Shown: positions 1-8,653, counted from the first letter of the stretch. The stretch is 64,000 nucleotides of DNA from Nitrosospira sp. Nl5 (GCF_900102495.1 NZ_FMVQ01000001.1:310001-374000); one strand, 5' to 3'. Notes: generated from the letters alone by a model not told the origin. Numbers and translations: made by a program.

Positions 1-491
1 AAGTCTACCCAATTACCATTTACCCACTTGCCTTGCGCCCGTTCGATGTCGGCAGCGCCGTGTTGTCTCAAGTGATCAATTATCCGCTGCGTGTTACCGG
101 CATTTGCGACACGCACCGCCAGCATCATTCCGGCCGGCCGTAAATGCGGGCCTTTGTTCGTACCTTCACCTTCTTCCGGTAAACCTCTCGCCGCACCTGC
201 AAGTGAACCGGTGTAACCCCCAACCGCGGCTGCGACCGCGCCGGCCGCGGGACCACCTACGAGGGTCGCAATCGTGCCTGCCACAACCCCTCCGGAGGCC
301 GCTCCTGTTGCCGCACCTTCCCCGGCGCCGCGGTCACCGGAACTTTTGGCTTCCCTATCCGAGTCGTGAGCACCGGGCTGGTTGTTAAAAAAAATGTAAA
401 TATCATTCTTGCTCACAAACTCGCCCAACGAGGCCGCAGCTGATCTGGCCTCATCTTCTGTTTGAAACCGTCCTGCAATTATATTTTCCAT
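1..491 (-). CDS. Glycine-zipper protein, C-terminus cut by window edge
   Basis: An open frame starts at ATG 491 with an AAGGAG ribosome site at 499-504 and stays open for 163 codons to the window edge. Residues 1-40 are hydrophilic and resemble the short N-terminal module of stress-related general-stress-17M-like proteins. Residues about 60-105 form a Gly/Ala-rich stretch with GxxxG spacing (glycine zipper), typical of membrane-inserting or oligomerising segments. The C-terminal part turns hydrophilic again. Family assignment is inference; the reading frame and start are seen directly. Confidence 0.75.
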   Translation of the reverse strand, partial: MENIIAGRFQTEDEARSAAASLGEFVSKNDIYIFFNNQPGAHDSDREAKSSGDRGAGEGAATGAASGGVVAGTIATLVGGPAAGAVAAAVGGYTGSLAGAARGLPEEGEGTNKGPHLRPAGMMLAVRVANAGNTQRIIDHLRQHGAADIERAQGKWVNGNWVD

Positions 492-741
492 AAAATTTCT
501 CCTTGGTTGGATTACCTGTCTTCCCGGCCGTCCCTGCGCGTGCGGGTTATTCAGCGGCTTGTTATTGGTATTTATGGTAACTGCGGATATTTTGCCAATG
601 GCTAAGGACGAATTACCTGCTTGGACAAGCTTGGCCCGGCAGCGTTTCGCTGGCGTCCCGGATTAAAGAGAGTAAAGAGAGGATTCGTACGCCTTATGCC
701 ATTTCGTTGAAATCGATCTCTTCAACTCGGTCGGGAACAGG

Positions 742-1188
742 TTAATTATTTTTTGTATTTTTTGGTTCAGGCCAGATTAAAGTCATTTTTTTAGCGGCCC
801 CTTCCTGGAGGTTCAGGTTACGATGAAGGGTGGCTGATTGATAGGTGGCGTCGAGGGAGTATTTTCCGGGCGAGAGGTTTACCAGCAAGTAGGGGCCTTC
901 GGCGATCGTATCCAGAACAGTGTTGCCCAGTTTATCTTTAATTGTTATTTGGACGTCACTGATGTATTCGGCTCCGGAGCCCGTTGCCTGCGTCAGCTCA
1001 AGCGCCAGTGACCATGCGCTTCTTGCCTTCAGCATCGCTTCCGACTCATCCTTGCCTATGCCTCCCGAAATAAATTGTGTTTGGCCCTGCGATTTCACGG
1101 GCGGAAGCGAAGAGCTTATCTCGGCGAAACTTAAGGTTGAAAAAATCCCAGCTAAAACTATAGTTAACTGAACAGTATTCATTTTCAT
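742..1188 (-). CDS. Secreted protein with carboxypeptidase-regulatory-like fold
   Basis: 148 residues from ATG 1188, chosen because AAGGA lies 9 bases upstream; an in-frame TTG three codons earlier is less likely. Residues 1-23 form a signal peptide ending in SFA. The rest is mature periplasmic protein; the last 70 residues (LVNLSPGKYSLDATYQ region) match the pattern of the transthyretin-like carboxypeptidase regulatory domain: an extended segment, a PGKY turn, then a short strand pair. No catalytic residues are visible. Likely periplasmic or surface-associated; partner unknown. Confidence 0.7.
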   Translation of the reverse strand: MKMNTVQLTIVLAGIFSTLSFAEISSSLPPVKSQGQTQFISGGIGKDESEAMLKARSAWSLALELTQATGSGAEYISDVQITIKDKLGNTVLDTIAEGPYLLVNLSPGKYSLDATYQSATLHRNLNLQEGAAKKMTLIWPEPKNTKNN

Positions 1189-1236
1189 CGAGATCAATCC
1201 TTTTCAAAAAATACGCTTCGGCCCGGAAATTCAGTT

Positions 1237-1830
1237 ATGCGTACCTTTATTTTAATAGAGGATCAGCCTGCAACCAACGACCAGGACGCGTTATTCCAGC
1301 ATGTCTTCGACAACCTGAGAAATGTAATAATTTGCGCAACCCTGACCCTTGCGGGGGCCGGGGTCATCAAGTTTCGCACTGAGCTGGAGCCCTTTGGCGC
1401 AACCATCAATGCCGCTGTTGGCATCCTCCTCATCCTGACAGCATTTTTTCTTTGCGGATGGAACATGGTCAACGGTTACAAGAGAATTGTCACTTCAACC
1501 CAGGGAACAACAAAAGCCGGTGTTTATGTACTTGCCTTTCTTGTATACGGCTTCCTGGCTTTTGCTGTGCTTCAGGCATGGGGAATGCTCCAGACGAAGA
1601 AACTGCATACCGCTGTGCCCGCCGTCGCAGTGGAAAGGGTAAAACATGCGCCCGCTCCCTTTACCCTGACTCTGGATTGTTCGTTGGACCCTGCGTCCGC
1701 TTGCACCAAAAACGTTGTTTTGGTGCCATACACAGCATACCAGGAGGATATGCGGAACTCTTCAGTGGTAAGCTTTCTTATCGAAGACTATATACCATGG
1801 ACGGATGCGGTTCTTTCATCCTTGCAGTAG
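1237..1830 (+). CDS. Hypothetical inner-membrane protein
   Basis: 197 residues, not assigned to a named family. Three hydrophobic helices are visible at about residues 30-48, 55-78 and 93-113, followed by a soluble C-terminal tail of about 80 residues containing two cysteines (in TLDCSLDPASACTK) that could form a disulfide outside the membrane. It is transcribed divergently from the secreted protein at 742-1188, with 48 bp between the two starts. A MITE-like element begins 22 bp after its stop. Confidence 0.7.
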   Translation: MRTFILIEDQPATNDQDALFQHVFDNLRNVIICATLTLAGAGVIKFRTELEPFGATINAAVGILLILTAFFLCGWNMVNGYKRIVTSTQGTTKAGVYVLAFLVYGFLAFAVLQAWGMLQTKKLHTAVPAVAVERVKHAPAPFTLTLDCSLDPASACTKNVVLVPYTAYQEDMRNSSVVSFLIEDYIPWTDAVLSSLQ

Positions 1831-1852
1831 TCCAGTACAGATCACCTGGGGG

Positions 1853-2048
1853 CTAGTGTAGCGAGTCAGAGATATCGCTACTTAAAAATGACTGGATTGC
1901 CGCCATACTGCGTTGCGCGTCGTTGCATATGAATAACTATGCGCCTCCTCGCGCCTTGTCTGACAACAACCCAGTCATTTTTAACATTCCTTCACGGTTT
2001 ATTCATTCGAATCGGTTATGTACCGATATCTCTGATTCACTACACTAG
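1853..2048. mobile_element. MITE-like element with nested inverted repeats
   Basis: Outer 25-bp arms at 1853-1877 and 2024-2048 are inverted copies with two mismatches, both ending in CTAG. Inside them a perfect 14-bp inverted pair (TTAAAAATGACTGG) lies at 1882-1895 and 1971-1984. The core between has no credible gene. The size, lack of coding capacity and terminal inverted repeats fit a non-autonomous miniature element; the CTAG ends may be part of the arms or a target duplication. The right arm supplies the stop codon of the gene at 2045-2260. Confidence 0.65.
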
Positions 2049-2260
2049 GATGGACGCTGCGATTTTGAAATAGTAGAAAGCTTCGTTTCAGATGTATATG
2101 CTGATAAAGGATAGTAAACGGTACGTTTTGAGTTCTCCTGATGTACGCTTGGGGTCTCTGATTCCAGGCGAAGAAGCAAGTCATCCAGACGGTCATCATC
2201 TGCCGGATTGCCGCTTAAGCCGAATATATCTATTAATCCGGTATTTTCGGTATTTCTCAT
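2045..2260 (-). CDS. Small protein, 3' end truncated by the MITE
   Basis: 71 residues from ATG 2260 with an AGGGAG site just upstream. The N-terminal half is acidic and leucine-rich (GNPADDDRLDDLLLRLE); no family is recognised. The stop codon TAG (2045-2047) is formed by the CTAG tip of the element at 1853-2048, so the natural C-terminus has probably been lost and this is a shortened product. A convergent neighbour lies on the other side of the element. Confidence 0.5.
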   Translation of the reverse strand: MRNTENTGLIDIFGLSGNPADDDRLDDLLLRLESETPSVHQENSKRTVYYPLSAYTSETKLSTISKSQRPS

Positions 2261-2529
2261 CGTTTGCTCCCTGTAGATTTAAAAAAACCGGCGGAGCTTA
2301 TGAGGCCTTACCGGCTTTACACCTCGAACGGTTCAAGGAGCCGAGCGGAGCGTAGGCTTGATCACTGCGGAACAGGGATCTCGCACTTGGTAAATGCTCT
2401 CACTCCACGATAATAAATTCTGTGCGGTCTCCCACATATCCGCAGCCCTGCACGTGATAAGGCGAAGTCGGGTGTCGACAGGCAACAGCCATAAAGACAG
2501 AAAAAGATATCCGGCACCGTTACTTTCCA

Positions 2530-2766
2530 TCAATCCACGCTAACAGGGCACACAATAAGTTGCCAGCTCACAGTGCCAAACTCGAAGGCGTGTTGATGGT
2601 GGTTTTGAATGGGAAGTGGCTGCCCTTTGGCTGTGACAATTTCATGACCACAGCCGTTGCATCGGTAAATTCCGGAATCCGGCGCGGTGGCGCCGGCAGG
2701 ATATTTTTTATCAAACTTGATATGTTGGGATTGAATAAGGAAGCTAGCGTTTTGATAGTGCGCCAT
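2530..2766 (-). CDS. Zinc-ribbon-like small protein
   Basis: 78 residues. The centre reads as a zinc-binding motif: a CNGC pair (IYRCNGCGHEIVTAKG) followed by a His-rich segment (NHHQH) that can supply the remaining ligands. Such small proteins recur in proteobacteria as a conserved hypothetical family with unknown function. The start is the only ATG; the ribosome site is weak. 270 bp separate it from the next leftward gene. Confidence 0.6.
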   Translation of the reverse strand: MAHYQNASFLIQSQHIKFDKKYPAGATAPDSGIYRCNGCGHEIVTAKGQPLPIQNHHQHAFEFGTVSWQLIVCPVSVD

Positions 2767-3031
2767 GATTGCTCAAAGTTCCGGTTAACAACGGCTACAG
2801 AAATGAGAATTTGATGCCACTGGGTGAAAAATTAGCAAGCAACTGCAATATGCCGGGTTTTGGCTGTATTGGAAATTGGACTGAAGTACACATTGGCTTG
2901 TTTGCGGGACCCGAGGTTGAATTCGGGTGAGGGAAGAAAGATGGCCGGCACGCTATGCGTCTTAGCGCACAGATGCGGCGCATGAAGTGGGGGAATGATA
3001 TGGCGTTAATCAACTTCTATAGGAGTACGCC

Positions 3032-3112
3032 ATGAACAACTTGATCTCCTGGGGTGCCTTTATTCTGATACTTCTTGCGGGGCTGGGAGTGATGGGAGTG
3101 AGTTGGAGCTAG
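3032..3112 (+). CDS. 26-residue single-helix membrane peptide
   Basis: ATG 3032 is preceded by a strong AGGAG site at the ideal distance. The product MNNLISWGAFILILLAGLGV plus MGVSWS is almost entirely one hydrophobic helix. A second peptide of the same design is encoded at 8757-8834 (shared MN start, ILxLxAxLGVxxV core), which argues that both are real. Its stop TAG overlaps the CTAG tip of a decayed MITE arm. Function unknown; a membrane-bound regulatory or stress peptide is only a guess. Confidence 0.6.
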   Translation: MNNLISWGAFILILLAGLGVMGVSWS

Positions 3113-3143
3113 TGTAGCGATATCTCTGACTCAACTACATCAG
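3109..3143. repeat. Collapsed relic of the MITE arms
   Basis: Nine bases of the left arm (CTAGTGTAG) run straight into a near-complete right arm (CGATATCTCTGACTCAACTA), matching the termini of the element at 1853-2048 with one inserted base. It looks like an internal deletion product of a second copy. Confidence 0.5.
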
Positions 3144-3590
3144 TATTTGAGGATTAAGTTATGTGTGTCTAGATTATCGAAGCATCGGCGTGGATCGGAG
3201 CCTTCGGAGCGAACGTCCGAAGCCAAAAGCAAGTTGGGGTGCTTGCCGCTGGGAATCCATCATGGCGTAGCCGGGGTCAAGTGACAACTCATCTTTTACC
3301 GGTTGCGTACCCTGTAACATTTTACAGCTATCCACTAAGTGCGGGGCATGGTCCAATCATGTTATCAGTCCGATGAGTTCTACTCCATGCAGGCCGAATA
3401 GCGTAGAGCAAAGGTTGCACCGCGGTACACGCTTTTGGGCCCAGGAAGGTTTCCTCATAGGTTTTGACCTATGAATGCCTGAAGCAATGCGCAAAAGCAT
3501 CGCAATAAAAGAGCGTTCTAAGCGAACAATAAAAGTGCCGGATACTTGCTGTTCAACCCCTGACAGCAAGATTGAGGAATTGGAGGAACT
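3144..3590. other. Intergenic region, no gene supported
   Basis: About 450 bp between the tiny peptide and the response regulator pair. Reading frames here lack ribosome sites and protein-like composition. The only structure seen is the inverted repeat at 3456-3473. The final 100 bp must carry the promoter of the regulator operon, but no clear -35/-10 pair stands out. Confidence 0.5.
3456..3473. promoter_or_regulatory. Inverted repeat upstream of response regulators
   Basis: CATAGGT-TTTG-ACCTATG is a perfect 7-bp inverted repeat with a 4-base spacer, 118 bp before the start of the regulator gene. It could be an operator for a dimeric DNA-binding protein (possibly the LuxR-type regulator next door) or a small hairpin. 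No T-run follows. Confidence 0.35.
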
Positions 3591-4073
3591 ATGCAAAAGG
3601 TTACTGTAGCCATAGCTGACACAGACCTGGCAAGGCGCGCAAAACTGGAACAATCGTTGCAGGGCGAGCAAGACATCAAGGTGCTCACAAACATCATATC
3701 GGAGGGAAGGGAGGGTTCCACCGATCATCAGCTCGACTCCGGTGCAGACATTACGGAATTTGAAGATGTGATTGCACGAATTGGCCGCCTCAAACCTCGT
3801 ATCCTTTTTGTCAATCTTGATCAGTCTACCGGCGGCTTCGCTCTATTGCAGGCTTTGCATCGCGAGTATCCCGAAACGCTCCTGGTCCTGTTGACCGATA
3901 AATCGGCGGAAGAGGAGCAAATAATCGAGGCGTTGGCCAACGGTGCACGCGGTTGCCTGGACCACGAAGCAGCCCCCTCCTATTTTTTAAAGGCGGTCCG
4001 CATGGTTGACCGGGGCGAGGTCTGGGTGACGCGAAGAATGCTCGGTAAAATCATGGATAGAATATTGCATTGA
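3591..4073 (+). CDS. Stand-alone response-regulator receiver protein
   Basis: 160 residues with a single receiver (REC) fold and no output domain. Acidic-pocket residues D10/D12, candidate phospho-acceptor D77 (in LFVNLDQS) and T102 fit the REC pattern, but the lysine that normally closes the active site is replaced (GCLDHE at 121-126). There is an insertion around residues 38-58. A GGAGGA site precedes the start. It lies 27 bp before a LuxR-type regulator, with which it should be co-transcribed. It may be phosphorylated poorly or act as a non-canonical regulator; no kinase is nearby. Confidence 0.8.
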   Translation: MQKVTVAIADTDLARRAKLEQSLQGEQDIKVLTNIISEGREGSTDHQLDSGADITEFEDVIARIGRLKPRILFVNLDQSTGGFALLQALHREYPETLLVLLTDKSAEEEQIIEALANGARGCLDHEAAPSYFLKAVRMVDRGEVWVTRRMLGKIMDRILH

Positions 4074-4100
4074 TATGATGAATATCAGAAGGAGAAATTC

Positions 4101-4766
4101 TTGATATTACTTGCAAGCTCTTCCCAGGAAGACCTCTCCCGCTGGGAGCAGGCGGTGCAAAGCCTTGCTCCTATCTTCTGTTCAACTGCTCTCGATTCGG
4201 TAAAGCGTGAACTGGTACGGATAAAGCCACAAATTCTCTTGCTTGATCACGATATGCCGAAACTGGATGGAACGGACGGGGTTCTGGGTCTGATGAAATT
4301 GAACCCGGAAACGAGAGTGATTGTCTTGACCCGGCTTATCTCCGACGAAGTCGAATGGGCTTTATTCAGGACAGGAATAAGAGGTTGTTGCAGAAGTGAT
4401 ACTGAGCCCGACCAACTGAAGAATATCGTCGAGTGCGTTCAGCGGGGGGAATTGTGGATCCGGCGGGCGCTGAGCTGGCACCTTCTGAATGAACTCGTCA
4501 TGATCACGCAGGAGAAGAACAGAATCAAGCAAGCCGTTAGTGATTTGCTTACAAATCTGACCCGGCGAGAACAGGAAATTGCCACACTTGTCGGGAATGG
4601 CGAGTCCAATAAGCAAATTGCACGGCGATTGGACATTACTGAGCGTACCGTGAAGGCACACTTGACCGAGGTTTTTCGTAAGCTGGACGTTGTTGATCGC
4701 CTTAAGCTGGCATTGATCGTGAAAGGCTCGATGACGCCCGGTGCTCCGTCAAGAACAGCGCATTAG
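4101..4766 (+). CDS. LuxR/NarL-family response regulator
   Basis: 221 residues from TTG 4101, preceded by AGGAG at good spacing. Receiver domain at 1-115 with D49 in LLLDHDMP as phospho-acceptor and a threonine in VIVLTRL; the conserved lysine position reads arginine (GCCRSD). A linker leads to a LuxR-type helix-turn-helix at about 150-205 (LTRREQEIATLVGNGESN then KQIARRLDITERTVKAHL), which binds DNA. It is the output partner of the receiver-only protein upstream. Signal and target genes are not visible. Confidence 0.88.
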   Translation: MILLASSSQEDLSRWEQAVQSLAPIFCSTALDSVKRELVRIKPQILLLDHDMPKLDGTDGVLGLMKLNPETRVIVLTRLISDEVEWALFRTGIRGCCRSDTEPDQLKNIVECVQRGELWIRRALSWHLLNELVMITQEKNRIKQAVSDLLTNLTRREQEIATLVGNGESNKQIARRLDITERTVKAHLTEVFRKLDVVDRLKLALIVKGSMTPGAPSRTAH

Positions 4767-5119
4767 TTCTTCCCCTTCTGTCAGATTTCTCGATCCTCCC
4801 CTTCGGGAGGCAAGTTTAACCCTCCTTGTTTTTTCAGGGCACACCGGTAGCTGCAAACGCAATCGATGGTCGCCCTTCATCAGGTTAAAGGAATGTTTGG
4901 TGCTTCCTTGTCAGTGGAACAGGAGCCTCGGTTTTCTTTGAAAAGGTTCCCATCGTAGCTGAAACCCGCGCGTACCGTTGCCTGCGAATAAAAATCCCAT
5001 GTTCGGCTGATTAGAGGGGTGTATCAGAAACCGCCACCGAATAGTCGCCTTATGATTATACTTATCTCTCCCGCAGGGTAGCCCGGCTTCGGGCACGCAA
5101 CGATAAGAAGGAAACAACA
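4767..5119. other. Intergenic region before glycosyltransferase
   Basis: 353 bp with a small G+C hairpin at 4795-4810 near the left end and the ribosome site AGAAGGA just before the glycosyltransferase start. No gene is supported on either strand. Confidence 0.5.
4795..4810 (+). terminator. Possible terminator of the regulator operon
   Basis: CCTCCC-CTTC-GGGAGG hairpin 29 bp after the regulator stop. A T-rich run follows only after about 17 bases, so termination may be weak. Confidence 0.35.
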
Positions 5120-7024
5120 ATGCCGCAGCCATACTCTCCATCGGTCAGTGTAGTAATTCCGACTTACCAGCAAGCACCATTCATCGGACGCGCGCTTGAC
5201 AGCCTGCAGGCGCAAGCCGTAACCGATTGGGAAGCGATCGTTATCGACGACGGTTCGCGGGACGCAACAGCGGAAGTGGTATCCGCATACTTGAGGGACG
5301 TGCGGATCCGTTATTACCGGCTGACAGAAGAAAACCAGGGGCTTGGCCGTAGCTTGAATGAAGGTATTGCCAAAGCGGAAGCGCCTCTTATTGCTTACTT
5401 GCCGAGCGATGATGTGTATTATCGGGATCACCTGCACAGCCTGAAGGCATGCCTTGAGGGACAGACGGAAGCAGTATTGGCTTATTCCGGGGCATGCCAC
5501 CATTACAACCGCCACGCCCACGGGCAGATTCCCGGATTTCCATTGCAACTGGTGCAGTGCATGCACCGAAAGACCACGGCGCGTTGGCTGGAGCGCCCGG
5601 AACTGGAGTCGGATGACCTGGAGCGTCTCTACTGGGTGCTGCTACGGCCCCTCGGCGTTTTTGCCGGCACTGACACCATCACCTGCGAGTGGGTGTCGCA
5701 TCCGATGCAACGGCACAAGATCATGCAGGAACCTGAAGGTGGCATCAATCCGTTTCGCTCGCATTACCGGGTCGAAGAACCGATGCGCTTTCACACATCG
5801 GTAGGCCATTCGATTGATGAGGTGGACCACTATCGAATGATGCGCGAACGGCCGGATACGCCTCGAGCCGACGATGGGCTGAAAATACTCCTGGTCGGTG
5901 AACTGGCGTATAACGCCGACCGCGTGCTTGCATTGGAAGAACAGGGGCACAGGCTGTATGGGTTGTGGATGCAGAATCCGCACTGGTACAACACCGTGGG
6001 ACCGGTACCTTTCGGACATGTCAAGGATCTGCCGCGAGACAACTGGCGCGAAGCGATAAAGCAGGTGCAGCCGGATGTTATCTATGCCTTGCTCAACTGG
6101 CAGGCGGTGCCGTTTGCGCATGAGGTATTAATGGCGACTCCCGGCGTTCCATTCGTCTGGCATTTCAAGGAGGGACCATTCATTTGCCTCGAAAAGGGAA
6201 CCTGGCCGCAATTGGTCGATCTGCACCGGTATTCGGATGGGCAGATCTTCTCGAGTCCGGAAATGCGGGACTGGTTCGATACCGTCGTCCCCGGCCTGTC
6301 GCTGAGCAAACCTACTCATGTACTGGATGGCGATTTGCCCAAGCGCGACTGGTTTGACCAGCCGCGCACGCCGCGTTCCACTCCCGATAGCGAAATTCAT
6401 ACAGTCTCGCCAGGCCGCCCGATCGGCCTGCATCCACATAACGTGGCGGAGTTGGCCGCCTACGGCATTCATTTGCATTTTTACGGGGAGATCACCCATG
6501 GACAGTGGCTCCAGTGGATTGAAAAGACTCAGGCGATGGCATCCGGGTATCTGCATTTGCATCCCAACGTGGATCAAAGCCGCTGGACCCAGGAGTTTTC
6601 CCAATACGATGCCGGTTGGCTGCACCTCTTTGAGAGCGGCAATGGAGGGGAAATCCGGAGGGCAAACTGGGACGACCTGAACTACCCGGCCCGGCTAAGC
6701 ACCCTTGCGGTAGCCGGCCTGCCGATGCTGCAAAAGGCAAATGACGGCGCAATCGTCGCCACGCAAACATTGACGAAGCAGCTTGGCGTGGGAATATTTT
6801 TTGATAAGACGGATGAGTTGGCCGCCCAGCTACGAGACCGCGAGCAGTTGCAAACCGTCCGTGAGCGGGTTTGGCAACAACGGCACCTTTTCACCTTTGA
6901 TCATCATGCGCCGGAACTGGCCAGCTTCTTCCGCGACGTGATTGACTCGGCATCCAGGAAACCCGGGCGGGCAACAAGCTCCGTAGCGGAATCGCCACGC
7001 GTGCAAAGTCACCGGCGGGCATGA
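5120..7024 (+). CDS. Two-domain glycosyltransferase (GT2 plus GT-B-like)
   Basis: 634 residues. The N-terminus is a classic GT-A family 2 domain: SVSVVIPTYQQAPFIGRALD (residues 8-27), AIVIDDGSRD, then a divalent-metal DxD-like LPSDDVYYRD near residue 97. From about residue 250 a second Rossmann-like unit begins (LKILLVGELAYNADRVLALE) and runs to the end, resembling GT-B glycosyltransferases that use nucleotide sugars. The protein would build surface or secreted glycans in the cytoplasm. It stands alone, with no wzx/wzy or other sugar genes nearby. AGAAGGA precedes the ATG. Confidence 0.85.
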   Translation: MPQPYSPSVSVVIPTYQQAPFIGRALDSLQAQAVTDWEAIVIDDGSRDATAEVVSAYLRDVRIRYYRLTEENQGLGRSLNEGIAKAEAPLIAYLPSDDVYYRDHLHSLKACLEGQTEAVLAYSGACHHYNRHAHGQIPGFPLQLVQCMHRKTTARWLERPELESDDLERLYWVLLRPLGVFAGTDTITCEWVSHPMQRHKIMQEPEGGINPFRSHYRVEEPMRFHTSVGHSIDEVDHYRMMRERPDTPRADDGLKILLVGELAYNADRVLALEEQGHRLYGLWMQNPHWYNTVGPVPFGHVKDLPRDNWREAIKQVQPDVIYALLNWQAVPFAHEVLMATPGVPFVWHFKEGPFICLEKGTWPQLVDLHRYSDGQIFSSPEMRDWFDTVVPGLSLSKPTHVLDGDLPKRDWFDQPRTPRSTPDSEIHTVSPGRPIGLHPHNVAELAAYGIHLHFYGEITHGQWLQWIEKTQAMASGYLHLHPNVDQSRWTQEFSQYDAGWLHLFESGNGGEIRRANWDDLNYPARLSTLAVAGLPMLQKANDGAIVATQTLTKQLGVGIFFDKTDELAAQLRDREQLQTVRERVWQQRHLFTFDHHAPELASFFRDVIDSASRKPGRATSSVAESPRVQSHRRA

Positions 7025-7125
7025 AAACACCGAATATCAGAGGACAAATGTACGGGATACTTCTGGCGATTTTCCGTGCGGTCCGCTTCAGGCGGCTGCG
7101 AGGAAACTGGAAGAAATTGGGGTAA
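7021..7125 (+). CDS. Possible 34-residue basic peptide
   Basis: ATG 7021 overlaps the stop of the glycosyltransferase (ATGA), the arrangement of translationally coupled genes. The product has a short hydrophobic patch (MYGILLAIF) followed by an Arg/Lys-rich tail. Nothing else supports it; it may be chance. Confidence 0.3.
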   Translation: MKTPNIRGQMYGILLAIFRAVRFRRLRGNWKKLG

Positions 7126-7671
7126 GTAAGAAAGAGGAGCTCGATATCGTCTTTCCGGTTTTCTGGCTCCAAGAGCGCGTTGTGGTTCTGAGGAGACCGT
7201 ATAATTTGCAAAATGATGATACCACAGCCCGGAAATGAGGAGATAACCTGGATCTACCAATGTTGTAATAAACGGTTAAAATCACAACCACAACCCGGAA
7301 AGAGCGTTGAATCGAGTGTCCATATCATACATATCCACAATATTTTGATCATGAACAGCTCAATAATAATTTGCGCCAGGATCAAGCGCTAACTCCTCTC
7401 ATCTTTAACCCGCTTCGGCGGGTTTTTTATTACCCTTTCTTTTTCAGTTTGCCTCGCCCGGGAGCTTCCCGGTTTCCGACTTCCCATGGTACGGATACGG
7501 TGAATCATGGTTTAATTTGTGGAATTACACGAATTATGGGACGAAATGGGGGAGAATCATCCGTCGAGGTCTGGCCGGTAGAAGTTGCGTGGCGGAGCGC
7601 GGCGAGGGTTTAATTAAGCAAGAACCAGCAAAAGTATGTTAAAAGGCCTGAAACGAATCAGGAGAGCAATA
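7126..7671. other. Intergenic region with one terminator
   Basis: About 545 bp without a supported gene. It holds a strong rightward terminator at 7407-7430, preceded by a 13-codon frame (7351-7392) that could be a leader or nothing. Open frames on the minus strand through 7009-7291 have no ribosome sites and look like chance. Confidence 0.45.
7407..7430 (+). terminator. Rho-independent terminator
   Basis: CCCGC-TTCG-GCGGG hairpin with stable UUCG loop, followed by six T. The same stem recurs after the CsbD gene and after the lipoprotein at 19649, so it is a favoured terminator in this genome. There is no gene immediately upstream, so it may end the glycosyltransferase transcript or a small RNA. 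Confidence 0.8.
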
Positions 7672-7947
7672 ATGCAATCACTATATAACCCGGACATATA
7701 TCCGGATCAAGTTCGGGAAACGATACTGGAATCGGGACAGATTGGGATCGAGATCGCAAACCGGTGGATGATCGGGTGGCCGAAGAGAGCCGTGAACCTT
7801 CTGGTCAAGGATATGTACGAGGACGTGTTCCAGTATCAGCTTTTGCAGGAACAGGATGCGATAGCAAGAGCATCCAACCTCAGCCACCTCGCGCCAATGG
7901 AGATCGTCGTGATGTCGGGCCTGAGTCTGGAGCCTCCGGAGATGTAG
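7672..7947 (+). CDS. Conserved hypothetical protein
   Basis: 91 residues from ATG 7672, preferred over an upstream in-frame ATG at 7636 because AGGAG sits 8 bases before it. The sequence is soluble, mixed helical, with a central amphipathic segment (WMIGWPKRAVNLLVKDMYED) and a hydrophobic C-terminal run. No motif or family recognised and no operon partner. Confidence 0.6.
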   Translation: MQSLYNPDIYPDQVRETILESGQIGIEIANRWMIGWPKRAVNLLVKDMYEDVFQYQLLQEQDAIARASNLSHLAPMEIVVMSGLSLEPPEM

Positions 7948-8181
7948 ATCGTTATCGCTGAAGCAGCAGCTTTGTCATCCGCAAAATCCGCCGAGCTTCC
8001 AAGGGCTACCTCGTAGAAGCCTCATCAAGTTCCACGTTGCCGCCAAGCAGGGCAGTAAAAGCTTATCCAGCGCCATTGGCTACTGCAGGCTACATCCGCC
8101 ATTCAGCACAAATTTCCACGTGCAAGCCAAGGCGTTTGGGAGCCAATGCGGGGTCTGCGCCGGTGTCTAGAGGGGAGTAAA

Positions 8182-8340
8182 TTATATATGCCCCAACAGA
8201 ACCAGAATCAGAACGATTAACAGCACAAGGCCGATACCACCACTCGGGCCATAACCCCAGCCGCTGCTATAACCCCAGGTCGGAATCGCACCCACAAGCG
8301 CAAGCACCAGCAAGATCAAAAGAACAGTTCCGATAGTCAT
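8182..8340 (-). CDS. DUF3309-family small membrane protein
   Basis: 52 residues: two hydrophobic helices (MTIGTVLLILLVLALVGAIP; and the C-terminal GIGLVLLIVLILVLLGHI) joined by a Trp/Gly loop (TWGYSSGWGYGPSGG). This PTW..GWGYGPSGG hairpin is the hallmark of the DUF3309 family, tiny membrane proteins often induced by stress. AGGAG precedes the ATG. Function in the family is not established. Confidence 0.85.
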   Translation of the reverse strand: MTIGTVLLILLVLALVGAIPTWGYSSGWGYGPSGGIGLVLLIVLILVLLGHI

Positions 8341-8483
8341 TTTGGCTTCTCCTCGTTTAGTTTTACATCAGGATGAGCTGACGGTCTGACATTCAGGGCA
8401 AAGACGCAATTGCGCCCCTATCATTGTTCGAATTATTGCCTCTTTATCGGAATCTTCTCTGTTCGTTGGCGAACAAAAAACGC

Positions 8484-8512
8484 AGATCAATCGAGTCTGG
8501 CCCTATTGATTT
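8484..8512. repeat. Half-unit of the ~80-bp palindromic repeat
   Basis: Reads AGATCAATCGAGTCTGGCCC then TATTGATTT, matching the right half of the full repeats at 10909, 14189 and 14794 with few changes. The left half is absent. Confidence 0.6.
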
Positions 8513-8596
8513 CCTCTGGGAGAGCAGCGCGGTCCGCTGATATTCCTAAAAATGGGAGTCCGGCTCCAGTTCCTCTAGCCAGAGCGTGGTGGAAGA

Positions 8597-8653
8597 CAGG
8601 GTAAGTACGGCTACAGGTTCCGAATGGCTGCTGAGGTGGTTAAAGTGAACTGA
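8597..8653 (+). pseudogene. Relic of a 17165-type gene end
   Basis: Translating this stretch gives QGKYGYRFRMAAEVVKVN then stop, closely matching residues near the C-terminus of the protein at 17165-17443 (QGKYRYRFWMAVEAVRTE). An in-frame stop lies about 15 bases upstream, so only a fragment survives. Confidence 0.45.

Noticed and set aside
104-388. Plus-strand frame of 94 residues at the left edge
   Set aside because: Runs antisense to the glycine-zipper gene, with Arg/Pro/Leu-rich chance composition and no ribosome site.
3174-3728. Overlapping minus-strand frames before the response regulators
   Set aside because: No ribosome sites, mutually overlapping, and part lies antisense to the regulator gene.
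7351-7392. 13-codon frame directly before the terminator at 7407, resembling a leader peptide
   Set aside because: No ribosome site, no regulatory codon run and no gene after the terminator that it would control.
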